Assembly (NCBI GenBank): GCA_043801935.1
Contig: JAZDLO010000092.1
Coordinates: 1 to 32,082 of the forward strand
DNA: 32,082 nucleotides
Reading direction: 5' to 3'
DNA from: JAZDLO01 sp043801935
Lineage (GTDB): Bacteria > Actinomycetota > Thermoleophilia > RBG-16-64-13
The translations under genes were made by a program, and so were the position numbers. Below the pieces are notes generated by a model. That model was not told the DNA's origin and did no database searches. It saw only the letters and a list, made by a program, of their open reading frames with translations. Every line of letters starts with the position of its first letter. Position 1 is the stretch's first letter. Shown in pieces: positions 1 through 7,927 of the stretch.

Positions 1-289
1 ACAGGTTGAGGTTCCAGTCGAACCACCACCGAGGGTACTTTTTGCGAAAGAGGATCATGAGCAGCACCGGGAGAGCGAGGTAGCCACCTACCGCCCACGA
101 CCACGAGTAGCCCGTGCCTTCAAGAGAGAGGCTGCCCGAACCGAGTAGGGAGACGATTATCCCGATGGGAATGATCCACAGTAAACGGAAGAAGGTGGTA
201 AGTCGATTGAGTGGCCTGTCGGGATAGTCCACGTTGAAGGTTAGCGGGTACGGGGTGCTTGGGGGGTACGGTGTCGTCGGTTCCTGCAT
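1..289 (-). CDS. DUF4389 membrane protein, C-terminus outside window
   Basis: Reading leftwards from an ATG at 289 the frame stays open to the window edge, giving 96 codons. A good ribosome site (GGAGGTG) sits just upstream of the ATG. The protein starts with a short Pro/Thr-rich tail, then YPLTFNVDYPDRPLNRLTTF, which matches the opening of DUF4389 domains (pattern YP..F.VDYPER). Two membrane segments follow, at about residues 36-50 and 65-82, then a basic KKYPRWWFDW stretch. DUF4389 proteins are small actinobacterial membrane proteins with no assigned function. The gene is divergent from the operon starting at 438. The family call rests on motif recall; the C-terminus cannot be seen. Confidence 0.75.
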   Translation of the reverse strand, partial: MQEPTTPYPPSTPYPLTFNVDYPDRPLNRLTTFFRLLWIIPIGIIVSLLGSGSLSLEGTGYSWSWAVGGYLALPVLLMILFRKKYPRWWFDWNLNL

Positions 290-370
290 GGTTCACCTCC
301 ATGGTCATGCGCCCGTCGTCGACGTTCGGTCACGTGAAGGCCCACGATATCAGACTCGGGCGTGGTGTCC

Positions 371-399
371 TTGAATGTGACCCGGGCCTCCCCGATAAT
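371..399 (+). promoter_or_regulatory. Sigma-70-type promoter for the 438-7355 operon
   Basis: TTGAAT at 371-376, a 17-base spacer, then GATAAT at 394-399. Transcription would begin near 406, leaving a leader of about 30 bases before the ATG at 438. This makes the TTG at 420 a less likely start for the first gene. Confidence 0.6.
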
Positions 400-437
400 G
401 AGCGGACGCAACACGAAGGTTGGACGGTGCAGGCTCC

Positions 438-1634
438 ATGGCTTTGAATCGCATCATGAACCTTGGCCCGGTCAAGCGCTACCGCTCGGAGCGGTACGTG
501 CTCATCTCCCTGGTGACGTTCGCCCTGACCGTTTTGGCCCTTCGGGGCATCCTCAAGCTCACCGGCTATGTGCAGATCGGCAACGAATCACTGCACATCG
601 CCCACGTTTTGTGGGGTGGGCTGGCCCTCTTCGCCGCGGCGCTCCTGCTACTGGTGGTCTCCAACCGCTGGGCCTTGGTCCTGGGAGCGGTGCTGAGCGG
701 GGGTGGGGTGGGTCTCTTCATCGACGAGGTGGGCAAGTTCGTCACCCAGAGCAACGACTACTTCACCCCGGCGGCAGCGCCTATCATCTACGCGTTGTTC
801 CTGGCTACGGTCCTCGTGTACCTGCGGGTGAGGCGCCCTCCCGCCCGCGACGCGCGCGGGGAGATGTATCGCGCCCTGGAGCAGATGTCGGGCGTGCTCG
901 ATCACGAGATGAGCCGGCACGACCTCAACGAGCTGGCGCACCGCTTAGCGCAGGTCCAGGATTCGGCCAAGGACGAAGCCGCGCGCCGGCTGGCTGCCTC
1001 GATGCTCGCCTTCGTGGAAGCGGAACGTCCCCGGATCGTGGAGCCGCAGCCGGGGCGTACGCAGCGGCTTTTCTCATGTGTGCGCGCATGGGCGCGGCGG
1101 GTCTTCACCCGGCCGAGGCTGCGTGCCTTTCTGGTCTTCGCCCTTGTGGTGGGCGGTGTCTACGCCGTCCTCGACATGGCCCTGCTGGCCTTCTTGGCGG
1201 TCTCTCCCGCCTCGGCTGCCACGGAGTTCTTGCGCGACTTGGTCTCCCCCGGCGAACTCGCCGCCCTCGGGGACAAGATCTGGTTCTCGGTGCGCGCGGT
1301 GCTCGAAGGAGGCGTGGGCGTGGCCACGCTGGCCGGTGGGGTGCTCATCGGGTTGCGGCGCGAGGGGCGAGGGCTGAGCATCGCCGTCGCCGGCCTTATC
1401 ATCGACCTGACCGTGGTCAACCTGCTGGTGTTCTACCAAGACCAGTTCAAGGCGCTCATCGGGACCGCGTTGCAGTATGTCGTGTTGGTGGCTGCTTTCT
1501 CCTACCGGCGCATCTATCTAGAGGAGGAGGGGGAGAGCGCGTCGTGGGCTGAGGAGGCGACGCGGGCGGAGTCCGCCGGCACGCTTCGCGAGGTGTCGGC
1601 GGACTCCGCCGCCATAGCCTCGGGCTCTTCATGA
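438..1634 (+). CDS. Multi-spanning membrane protein of unknown function
   Basis: A 398-residue protein if the ATG at 438 is used. The frame can also start at TTG 420 or ATG 456, and none of the three has a strong ribosome site; 438 fits the promoter at 371-399 best. Four hydrophobic segments lie in the first ~130 residues, followed by a charged cytoplasmic stretch of about 100 residues rich in Arg, Glu and Ala that looks helical, then four more membrane segments and a short acidic C-terminal tail. The motif GLFIDEVGKFVT lies at the end of the third segment. I do not recognise the family. The stop codon overlaps the ATG of the next gene (ATGA), so the two are probably translationally coupled. 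A role linked to the downstream synthase-like protein is possible but unproven. Confidence 0.8.
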   Translation: MALNRIMNLGPVKRYRSERYVLISLVTFALTVLALRGILKLTGYVQIGNESLHIAHVLWGGLALFAAALLLLVVSNRWALVLGAVLSGGGVGLFIDEVGKFVTQSNDYFTPAAAPIIYALFLATVLVYLRVRRPPARDARGEMYRALEQMSGVLDHEMSRHDLNELAHRLAQVQDSAKDEAARRLAASMLAFVEAERPRIVEPQPGRTQRLFSCVRAWARRVFTRPRLRAFLVFALVVGGVYAVLDMALLAFLAVSPASAATEFLRDLVSPGELAALGDKIWFSVRAVLEGGVGVATLAGGVLIGLRREGRGLSIAVAGLIIDLTVVNLLVFYQDQFKALIGTALQYVVLVAAFSYRRIYLEEEGESASWAEEATRAESAGTLREVSADSAAIASGSS

Positions 1635-3172
1635 AAGGGGCTTCGCGGGGCGACGGCCCACGGAGAGGTGCCCTGAGCGGGCTGGTGTTCTTTGCCGGCA
1701 TCGGCACCATGGCCACGGAGATGTGCGCCTCCCGCCTGCTCGCCCCTTACTATGGTTCTTCCACCGTGATCTGGGCCAACATCATCGGCCTCATCTTGGT
1801 GGCGCTCTCTCTGGGGTACGTGTTGGGGGGCAAGCTGGCCGACAGGCGCCCCAGCCCCCGTGTCCTGGGGATCGTCGTGTTGGCCGGAGCCGTTCTCACC
1901 GCGATAGTCCCCTTCGTGGCCCGCCCCTTTCTGAACGTCACCATCAACGGTATCGACTCGGTGTCCACCGGTGCTGTGATCGGCTCGTTCTTCGCCTGCG
2001 TCGTCCTGTTCGTCCCCTCGGTGTTGCTGCTGGGGATGGTGACGCCGTTCGCCATCCGCATCGGAATACGGCAGATAGACAAGGCCGGTTCCACGGCCGG
2101 CCGTATCTTCGCTCTCTCCACGGCCGGCAGCCTGCTGGGGACCTTCATGCCGCCTCTGGTGACGATCCCCCTCTTTGGTACTCAGCGCACCCTTTTGGGG
2201 GCGGCGGCGCTGATCGCCGCCGCCGCCGCCCTTCTCCTCGGCGTGCGCTGGCTGATAGTGGGCGTGGTATTGGCTGCACTCATCGCCATCCCCCCGGGCA
2301 CAGTCAAGGCTACCGCCGGGCTCATCTATGAGAAGGAGTCCCGCTACCAGTTCGTACAGGTCGTGGAGAGGGACGATAAGCGGCTCCTCTATCTCAACGA
2401 GGGCTATGCGGTCCACTCCGTCTGGCGCCCGGACACGGTGCTCACCGGCGGCGAGTGGGACATGTTCCTGGCCGTCCCTCCGCTTCTCGAGCGGCCTGTC
2501 GAACGCGTAGTCATGTTGGGTAACGCCGGAGGCACGACCGCTCGCGCATTCGGCGTCTACTACCCCGGCGCGCACATCGACGGGGTGGAGATCGACCCAC
2601 AAGTGAACGAGGTGGCCGCCCGCTACTTCGGTCTCGCCGACAATCCTCGTCTGACGGTGGTGACGGCGGACGCCCGGCCCTTCCTGCAGGCGGCGGAAGA
2701 GAGATATGACCTCATTTTCATCGACGCCTACCGCCAGCCTTACGTGCCCTTCTATTTGGCCACCGCCGATTTCTTCAAGCTCTGCCGGGACCGGCTGGCG
2801 CCTGACGGGATCGTGGCCCTTAACATCTCTACGGTGCCGGGAGATGACCGGCTGTCGCGTTCGATCGCCGGGACCTTGGCCACCCAGTTCCCGTTGGTGA
2901 TGAAGTGGCCCGCCCTCCGTTTCAATCAGTTGGTCCTGGGATTCGCCGACTCGACCGACCCGGCCGTCCTCGGGCAACGCGCAGCCCAAGCGCCGGCAGA
3001 CATCCTGCCCTTGACCGAGCTCATGACGACCGACTGGACTCGGGTCCCGCCCATGGCCGACTACTGGACCGACGATCGCGCGCCGGTGGAGTGGATTACC
3101 GACCGTATGATCGTCAGCTACGGCACCAGCGGGCAGGAACGGGGCGAGCCGGGACTGCCCACCGCCCCCTAG
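1631..3172 (+). CDS. Fused MFS / spermidine synthase-like methyltransferase-fold protein
   Basis: A 513-residue protein in two parts. Residues ~15-225 carry about seven membrane segments, including the opening FFAGIGTMATEMCASRLLAP and a GGKLADRRPSPR loop of the kind found between transporter helices. Residues ~240-500 form a soluble spermidine-synthase-like Rossmann domain: MLGNAGGTTARAFGVYYPGA is the nucleotide/SAM-binding loop, VEIDPQVNEVA the following acidic strand, and DLIFIDAYRQPYVPFYLAT the region that holds the active site in SpeE. Fused MFS/SpeE-like proteins are common in bacteria, and most have no proven polyamine synthase activity. No polyamine gene such as speA, speB or speD lies nearby, so the substrate is open. 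It starts inside the stop of the preceding gene and is 15 bases upstream of the next one. Confidence 0.85.
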   Translation: MKGASRGDGPRRGALSGLVFFAGIGTMATEMCASRLLAPYYGSSTVIWANIIGLILVALSLGYVLGGKLADRRPSPRVLGIVVLAGAVLTAIVPFVARPFLNVTINGIDSVSTGAVIGSFFACVVLFVPSVLLLGMVTPFAIRIGIRQIDKAGSTAGRIFALSTAGSLLGTFMPPLVTIPLFGTQRTLLGAAALIAAAAALLLGVRWLIVGVVLAALIAIPPGTVKATAGLIYEKESRYQFVQVVERDDKRLLYLNEGYAVHSVWRPDTVLTGGEWDMFLAVPPLLERPVERVVMLGNAGGTTARAFGVYYPGAHIDGVEIDPQVNEVAARYFGLADNPRLTVVTADARPFLQAAEERYDLIFIDAYRQPYVPFYLATADFFKLCRDRLAPDGIVALNISTVPGDDRLSRSIAGTLATQFPLVMKWPALRFNQLVLGFADSTDPAVLGQRAAQAPADILPLTELMTTDWTRVPPMADYWTDDRAPVEWITDRMIVSYGTSGQERGEPGLPTAP

Positions 3173-3187
3173 CGGGGCCCAAGAAGC

Positions 3188-4156
3188 GTGTTGACCGCGA
3201 TATACCAGTCGTTTCGGAAGGCGGGCTTCAGCCATCGCATTGTAGGAGTGCAGGTGGTACGGGAGCTCGACGAGACCCTCGCTATGTTGTTGGAGCGGGG
3301 GCTGCTCTCCGAGAGCCTGTACGCCGAGTACGCCGGCAGCCTGCGGTTCGCCCCGCCCGCGGGAGTGGGGGACGTGCGCTCGTTGGTGGTCGTGGCTACC
3401 CCCTCTCCTCCGGTCAAGGTGTCGTTCCATCTGAGCGCGGGGCGGGTGGAGACGGTCATCCCGCCGACGTACATCTCGTCCGCGGTCCGGGCCCGTTGCC
3501 AGGAACTGCTGTGTGGGATCGTCGGCCCGGCCGGCTTCTCCGCGGCTAGAGTGCCGGTGCCCGTCAAGTTGCTCGCCGTGCGGACCGGGCTGGCCGAGTA
3601 CGGTCGCAACAACATCGCCTACGTCCACGGATCGGGTAGCCTGGTCCGGCTGGACGCTTTCGCCACCGACGCCGATCTCATTCCAGCTGGCGAGCGGCGT
3701 GGAGGGCTCTCGCGCTTCATAGTGGGAGGGCGCGATCCGGTATCGGGTCACTGGAACCCGGCTCGACGCATGGGCGGCTGTGCGGCCTGCAAGGCCTGCC
3801 ACCATGCCTGTCCCACCGGCTGTATTCCCCACCCCGAGGAAGGGGTGATGATAGACGCAAAGCGTTGCCTCACCTACCTCAATGAGCACGAGGGCGAGTG
3901 GCCGGACTGGCTGGACGCAGCGAGCCATGAGTGCTTGGTGGGGTGCATGAAGTGCCAGCGGGTCTGTCCCGCCAACAAATACCATTTCCGCCGAGAATCA
4001 CGGGTCGCGGAGTTCGACCGGGCTGAAACGGCCTTGATCCTCCAGAACCTCCCCTCTGAGGCGCTCCCCGCCCCACTGCGTGCCAAACTCGCGCGGCTCG
4101 ACCTCGACGGATACTCGATGGTCCTGGGCAGGAATCTGCTGGCACTGGCGGGCTGA
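3188..4156 (+). CDS. QueG-like double [4Fe-4S] cluster protein
   Basis: A 322-residue protein starting at GTG 3188 (TTG 3191 is the alternative). The C-terminal third carries two ferredoxin-like cysteine sets: CAACKACHHACPTGCIP near residues 198-214 and CLVGCMKCQRVCP near 246-258. Spacing and surroundings match the double-cluster region of epoxyqueuosine reductase (QueG). Before it is the QueG-family stretch EYGRNNIAYVHGSGSLVRL. The N-terminal part is shorter and less like the cobalamin-binding half of true QueG, so this is probably a paralogue with another redox role rather than the tRNA enzyme. It sits 15 bases after the MFS/SpeE-like gene in the same operon. The family is clear; the function is not. 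Confidence 0.8.
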   Translation: MLTAIYQSFRKAGFSHRIVGVQVVRELDETLAMLLERGLLSESLYAEYAGSLRFAPPAGVGDVRSLVVVATPSPPVKVSFHLSAGRVETVIPPTYISSAVRARCQELLCGIVGPAGFSAARVPVPVKLLAVRTGLAEYGRNNIAYVHGSGSLVRLDAFATDADLIPAGERRGGLSRFIVGGRDPVSGHWNPARRMGGCAACKACHHACPTGCIPHPEEGVMIDAKRCLTYLNEHEGEWPDWLDAASHECLVGCMKCQRVCPANKYHFRRESRVAEFDRAETALILQNLPSEALPAPLRAKLARLDLDGYSMVLGRNLLALAG

Positions 4157-4197
4157 CTCGCCGACGGCGCGATCCCCGGTCATGCCGATCCGCGGAT

Positions 4198-5949
4198 ATG
4201 GCGGTCGAGCCCGTTCGGCACGGCGGGGGTGAGAGGAATCACCGGGGCCTGCGCGAACTGTCAACCATGGCGCCAGAGCAGTTATCCTCCCCTGGGCACA
4301 GGTCGGCGAGTGGGGCCTGTGCGTACCTTCACCGTGCCTACCGCGACCTCCGCTTCTATCCTCAAGATCATCCCACCGCCCGCCAGACGCTGGAGATGCT
4401 GTTGGAGGCGCTTGTTACGCACCTGAACGCGGAGGGCTCTCTGAACCTGGACGTAGAGGAGGGACGACTGCTCTACGAGGAAGAGCAAGTGTATTCGTAC
4501 GAGACCAGCCAAGATAATCTGGCGTTTCTCATGTTTCGAGATGGCATACGGTCGCTATCGTTCCGTCCGGGGCTGGAGGCAGGAGAGGTGGAGGCCTTCG
4601 CGGACTGCCTCGCTCACGCGGACGATCTGGCAGAGACCGATCACGACCTGGCCACGGCCTTCTGGGAGCAGGATTTCACCCACATCGACTATCGGGTGGC
4701 GGACCCATTCCTCGGAGGGGAGGTGCTACGCGAAGGAACCATCGACGCCCTGCGCGAGACGGTGCTTCGCCGCTTGGCCGAGGCGTCTCTGGCGGCCGGG
4801 TCTGATGCGATTGCGGAGGCAGGCGATCTCAAGGTGGTCGAGCCTGCGAGGGTGGATGAGCCCAGCCTGACCCTTACCATCGCGGAGGTCGAGGAGAGCG
4901 AGCGCACGGCGGAAGATCCGTCCAACGTGCTGGAGGATTTCGCCCTCGTGTTACTCGAGATCGTCGGTGGGTATTCGGGGAATATCGCCGAAGACGACGC
5001 GATATCGCGTTCGCTTTCCATCGTCATCGACTCCTACCTGGATAGTCGCAACCTGGACGGGCTCGATTTCATTTTGGACCGCTTGCAGCAGTTGGAGGCC
5101 CAGGGGCGTTGTCCCGACGGTTTCGTCAACCTGGTGGTGGAGGCGGGGGTTTCGAAGAAGGGGCTGGGCCGGATCCTCGCGGGGAGCGGCCACGCGCCGG
5201 CGGAGGAAGTAGCCCGCATCGAGGGGTTCCTCACTACGACGCAGCGATGGATCTATCCCGCGCTTCTGGAGCTGCTCGCGGAGACGGACGATCGGGCCGT
5301 GCGCAAGAGCATGCTGGCCGTGCTGGGGGCGGAAGGCGGGGTGCCTGGGTCCCATCTAGCACCCATGTTTCAGGATCCTCGCTGGTATGTGGTTCGCAAT
5401 GCCGTTCAGCTGGCAGCAGGCTCGCGCGATCCGGGGCTTCCCGGGCAGTTGGAGCGGCTGCTACGCTATCCCGATGTGCGGGTGAGGCGGGAGGTGACAC
5501 GGACCCTGGGCACCTTGGGCGGGGGAACCGCTCTACAGGGGCTGGCCAAAGCCCTCACCGATGAGGACTCATCGGTGCGCACCTTGGCGGTACAGGGCTT
5601 GGGGCGGCAGGGAGGTCGCGAGCATGAGGCCACGGTGCTGGCTCGGGTGGAGGACCGCAACTTCGAAAGCCTTCCCGCCGAAGAGATCGACGCCTTTCTG
5701 GTCGCCCTGGCTGTTCTGGCGCAGGACCGGGCGGTACCGGTCCTGGATAGGCTGTGGAGACGCAAGCGCTTACGTGCCCGGCCGGCCCCGGTGCGGCTCG
5801 CCGCACTCCACGCGCTGGGAGCTATCTCCGCCTCTGCGGCGCAGTCGGTGCTGATGGAAGCCGCAAAGTCCGGGGACCCGCAGGTGAAGCGGGCCGCCAC
5901 CCGCGCTCTGTACGAAGCGCAGGCGCGTAGATCAGGGAGTCATCCTTGA
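4198..5949 (+). CDS. HEAT-repeat protein with N-terminal sensor-like domain
   Basis: 583 residues from ATG 4198. An ATG at 4267 would remove 23 poorly conserved residues and is equally plausible, since neither has a strong ribosome site. The first ~150 residues form a compact domain (RDLRFYPQDHPTARQTLEML, then GIRSLSFRPGLEAGEVEAF, then FWEQDFTHIDYRV) that I recall in other HEAT-repeat proteins encoded near HD-GYP genes. After an acidic linker, residues ~340-575 are alpha-helical HEAT/PBS-lyase-like repeats, for example DVRVRREVTRTLGTLGGGTA and DSSVRTLAVQGLGRQGG. Such repeats mediate protein contacts. The stop overlaps the TTG start of the HD-GYP gene (TTGA), which points to coupled expression and a joint function. 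No catalytic motif is visible. Confidence 0.85.
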   Translation: MAVEPVRHGGGERNHRGLRELSTMAPEQLSSPGHRSASGACAYLHRAYRDLRFYPQDHPTARQTLEMLLEALVTHLNAEGSLNLDVEEGRLLYEEEQVYSYETSQDNLAFLMFRDGIRSLSFRPGLEAGEVEAFADCLAHADDLAETDHDLATAFWEQDFTHIDYRVADPFLGGEVLREGTIDALRETVLRRLAEASLAAGSDAIAEAGDLKVVEPARVDEPSLTLTIAEVEESERTAEDPSNVLEDFALVLLEIVGGYSGNIAEDDAISRSLSIVIDSYLDSRNLDGLDFILDRLQQLEAQGRCPDGFVNLVVEAGVSKKGLGRILAGSGHAPAEEVARIEGFLTTTQRWIYPALLELLAETDDRAVRKSMLAVLGAEGGVPGSHLAPMFQDPRWYVVRNAVQLAAGSRDPGLPGQLERLLRYPDVRVRREVTRTLGTLGGGTALQGLAKALTDEDSSVRTLAVQGLGRQGGREHEATVLARVEDRNFESLPAEEIDAFLVALAVLAQDRAVPVLDRLWRRKRLRARPAPVRLAALHALGAISASAAQSVLMEAAKSGDPQVKRAATRALYEAQARRSGSHP

Positions 5950-7355
5950 GCGGCGGCCTGGATCCCGTTACCTCCGCGAGCCGCGACCAGGCTCTCGCAT
6001 TGGCTCTGGCGGTCGCCGTCCGCACCGGTGCGTACTACGGCCCGGACAATGCGGTCATGAAGCAGGCCTGCGCCGATCTCGCGTCGCTGCTCGCCGAGCG
6101 CCGGGGGGGTGAGGGCTTTGTCACCGTCGGGGTGCACAGCCACTGTGTTTTCGTGGGCAAGGCGCGAGTACGCACGACCGTTTCCACCTACGGACGGTTC
6201 GCCGACCTGATCCGGCTGTTCGAGTTCTGGAACATAAGCACGTTGACGTTCTTCGATGACTTGACCACCGACGAGTTGATGCAGGTCGTGCTTCTGCTCA
6301 CCCCGGAGCGCCGGGTGGGCCCCGACGGTCTCGCCGCCCTGTTGAGCAGCCGGGGTCTCGACCGGGTACAGGTGGATATGATCGTGGGAGGAGGCCGGCC
6401 CCAAGCCGTCGCCCAGGTGGAGGCTTATGCGGCCGCCATGCAGTTGAGCGATGAGATGCGGGAGGCCAATGAGGCTGGAGAGACCGTCGACGTCCGCCGT
6501 CTCCGTCATGTGACCCAGGCGGTGGTCGATCAGATCCTGCGTGACCCTTCGTCCCTGGTGGCCCTCACCACGATCAAAGACTTCAATCGCTACCTCGTCT
6601 ATCACTCCACCAACGTGGCAGTGCTTGCCGTAGTGCTCGGCCAGCGCCTCGGTCTGAGCAAGTCGAAGCTGGGGGAGCTCTGCCTGGCCGCCTTCCTCCA
6701 CGACTCCGGCAAGCTCGAAGTGACGCAAGGCGTCCTAAACAAGCCCGGGGCGCTCGATCCCGAGGAATGGGAGGAGATGCGTCGTCACCCCGCCCTGGCC
6801 GCGCGCACTCTCCTGGGTAGCCGCCGCCTCACGCCCTCCACTATGAGAGCCGTGGTGGTGGCGTTCGAGCACCATCTCAACTACGACTGCAGCGGTTACC
6901 CGCACACCGATATCAAGAAAGATGTCACTCTCTTCGGGAATATCGTAGCCATCGTCGACCGCTACGACGCGCTGACCACCACACGGGTGTACCGCGAGCG
7001 GACCTTCACTCCCCACGAAGCTCTCGCCTACGTGATAGACAAAGAGAACCGGGGCACGCTGTTCGATCCGATACTGGTGAAGCTCTTCGCAGAGATCATG
7101 GGGTTGTATCCTCCGGGGACTGTGGTGGAGCTGACGGGCGGAGAACTGGGTGTGGTATGCGCGGCGCCCGCCGTCGGGAGGCCGCTGGACCGACCGACAG
7201 TGCGCGTGGTGGCCGGGGGGGAGCTCGGATCGATGCTCGATCTGGACGAGTCGGTGGGAGGGAAGTTCGTGCGCGGCGTGAAGAACGTGCTCAACCCGGC
7301 CAACAAAGGCCTGATACCCGCCATCGACGTCTCGATCTTCGACGCCATCGACTAG
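5946..7355 (+). CDS. HD-GYP domain protein, putative cyclic-di-GMP phosphodiesterase
   Basis: 469 residues from a TTG start that overlaps the previous stop. Residues ~20-120 resemble the N-terminal domain of the HEAT protein next door (AYYGPDNAVMKQACADLASL, then a short strand-rich segment). Residues ~205-385 are an HD-GYP domain: YHSTNVAVLA, the HD pair in FLHDSGKLEV (252-253), HPALAARTLL, the paired histidines in EHHLNYDCSGYP (309-319) and VDRYDALTT. HD-GYP enzymes hydrolyse cyclic-di-GMP at a metal centre. The usual motif HHE(R/K).DG.GYP is changed here: Glu becomes Leu and Gly becomes Cys. Activity may therefore be altered, although the metal-binding His/Asp residues are kept. There is no receiver domain, so control may come from the N-terminal domain or the HEAT partner. 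Confidence 0.85.
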   Translation: MSGGLDPVTSASRDQALALALAVAVRTGAYYGPDNAVMKQACADLASLLAERRGGEGFVTVGVHSHCVFVGKARVRTTVSTYGRFADLIRLFEFWNISTLTFFDDLTTDELMQVVLLLTPERRVGPDGLAALLSSRGLDRVQVDMIVGGGRPQAVAQVEAYAAAMQLSDEMREANEAGETVDVRRLRHVTQAVVDQILRDPSSLVALTTIKDFNRYLVYHSTNVAVLAVVLGQRLGLSKSKLGELCLAAFLHDSGKLEVTQGVLNKPGALDPEEWEEMRRHPALAARTLLGSRRLTPSTMRAVVVAFEHHLNYDCSGYPHTDIKKDVTLFGNIVAIVDRYDALTTTRVYRERTFTPHEALAYVIDKENRGTLFDPILVKLFAEIMGLYPPGTVVELTGGELGVVCAAPAVGRPLDRPTVRVVAGGELGSMLDLDESVGGKFVRGVKNVLNPANKGLIPAIDVSIFDAID

Positions 7356-7360
7356 GGGTA

Positions 7361-7382
7361 CGGGGACGACTAGTCAGCCCCG
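7361..7382. terminator. Palindrome between convergent operons, possible bidirectional terminator
   Basis: A 22-base imperfect palindrome with outer arms CGGGG and CCCCG and the perfect 8-base core GACTAGTC. It starts 6 bases after the HD-GYP stop and ends 41 bases from the stop of the convergent ferredoxin gene. There is no T-run on either strand, so termination is an inference from position. Confidence 0.4.
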
Positions 7383-7423
7383 GTGAACGTAGCGAGCGTC
7401 TGGGCGCCGCCGAACCTCAGCTG

Positions 7424-7927
7424 TCAGGTGCTGGTGGCCAGGCGCTCGGCTGCCTTCTTCTCCACCGTCAGGCTCAGTTCGTTCGGGTCGCCTTGGCGCA
7501 GCGCTTTGGTGGGGCAGACCCGCACGCATGCCGGCTCGAGGTCGTTCTCGAGTCTGATGCTGCAGAGGTCGCATTTCTGCATGGTGCCATCCTTGCCGAA
7601 ACGGGGCACCCCGAAGGGGCAGGCGATCGAGCAGCTGTGGCAGCCGATGCAGAGCTCGGCGCCGACCTTCACCACGCGGGTGCCCGCTTCCCGAGCGATG
7701 GCGCCGGTGGGGCAGGCCATGAGGCAGGGTGCGTCTTCGCAGTGCATGCATGCCAGGGAGACGTAGCGCAGCCGGGCCTCCGGAGCGGTCCCCGTCTCCA
7801 CCTGGAAGACCTGGCGCCAGGCGGTCGGCTCAGAACCGATCTCCAGATCGTTCTGGTCCATGCAGGCTACGGCACAGGCGAAACAGCCGGTACAGCGGTC
7901 GACATCGAGGTAGAAAGCGTGACTCAT
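7424..7927 (-). CDS. [4Fe-4S] electron-transfer subunit of molybdopterin oxidoreductase
   Basis: 167 residues of the DmsB/HycB-like class. Cysteine groups in order: CTGCFACAVAC (residues ~15-25), CMHCEDAPCLMACPTGA (60-76), CIGCHSCSIACPFG (92-105) and CDLCSIRL with CVRVCPTKA (118-142). This is the pattern for up to four [4Fe-4S] clusters. It would carry electrons between the catalytic subunit encoded directly upstream and another carrier. Its ATG overlaps the stop of that gene by four bases. There is no signal peptide, so the complex is probably cytoplasmic, and no NrfD- or DmsC-type membrane anchor is encoded beside it. Confidence 0.9.
   Translation of the reverse strand: MSHAFYLDVDRCTGCFACAVACMDQNDLEIGSEPTAWRQVFQVETGTAPEARLRYVSLACMHCEDAPCLMACPTGAIAREAGTRVVKVGAELCIGCHSCSIACPFGVPRFGKDGTMQKCDLCSIRLENDLEPACVRVCPTKALRQGDPNELSLTVEKKAAERLATST

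Noticed and set aside
1514..3985. 823-codon open frame on the minus strand
   Set aside because: It lies antisense to the SpeE-like and QueG-like genes, is Arg/His/Gly-rich without domain-like segments, and follows from the codon bias of high-GC DNA.
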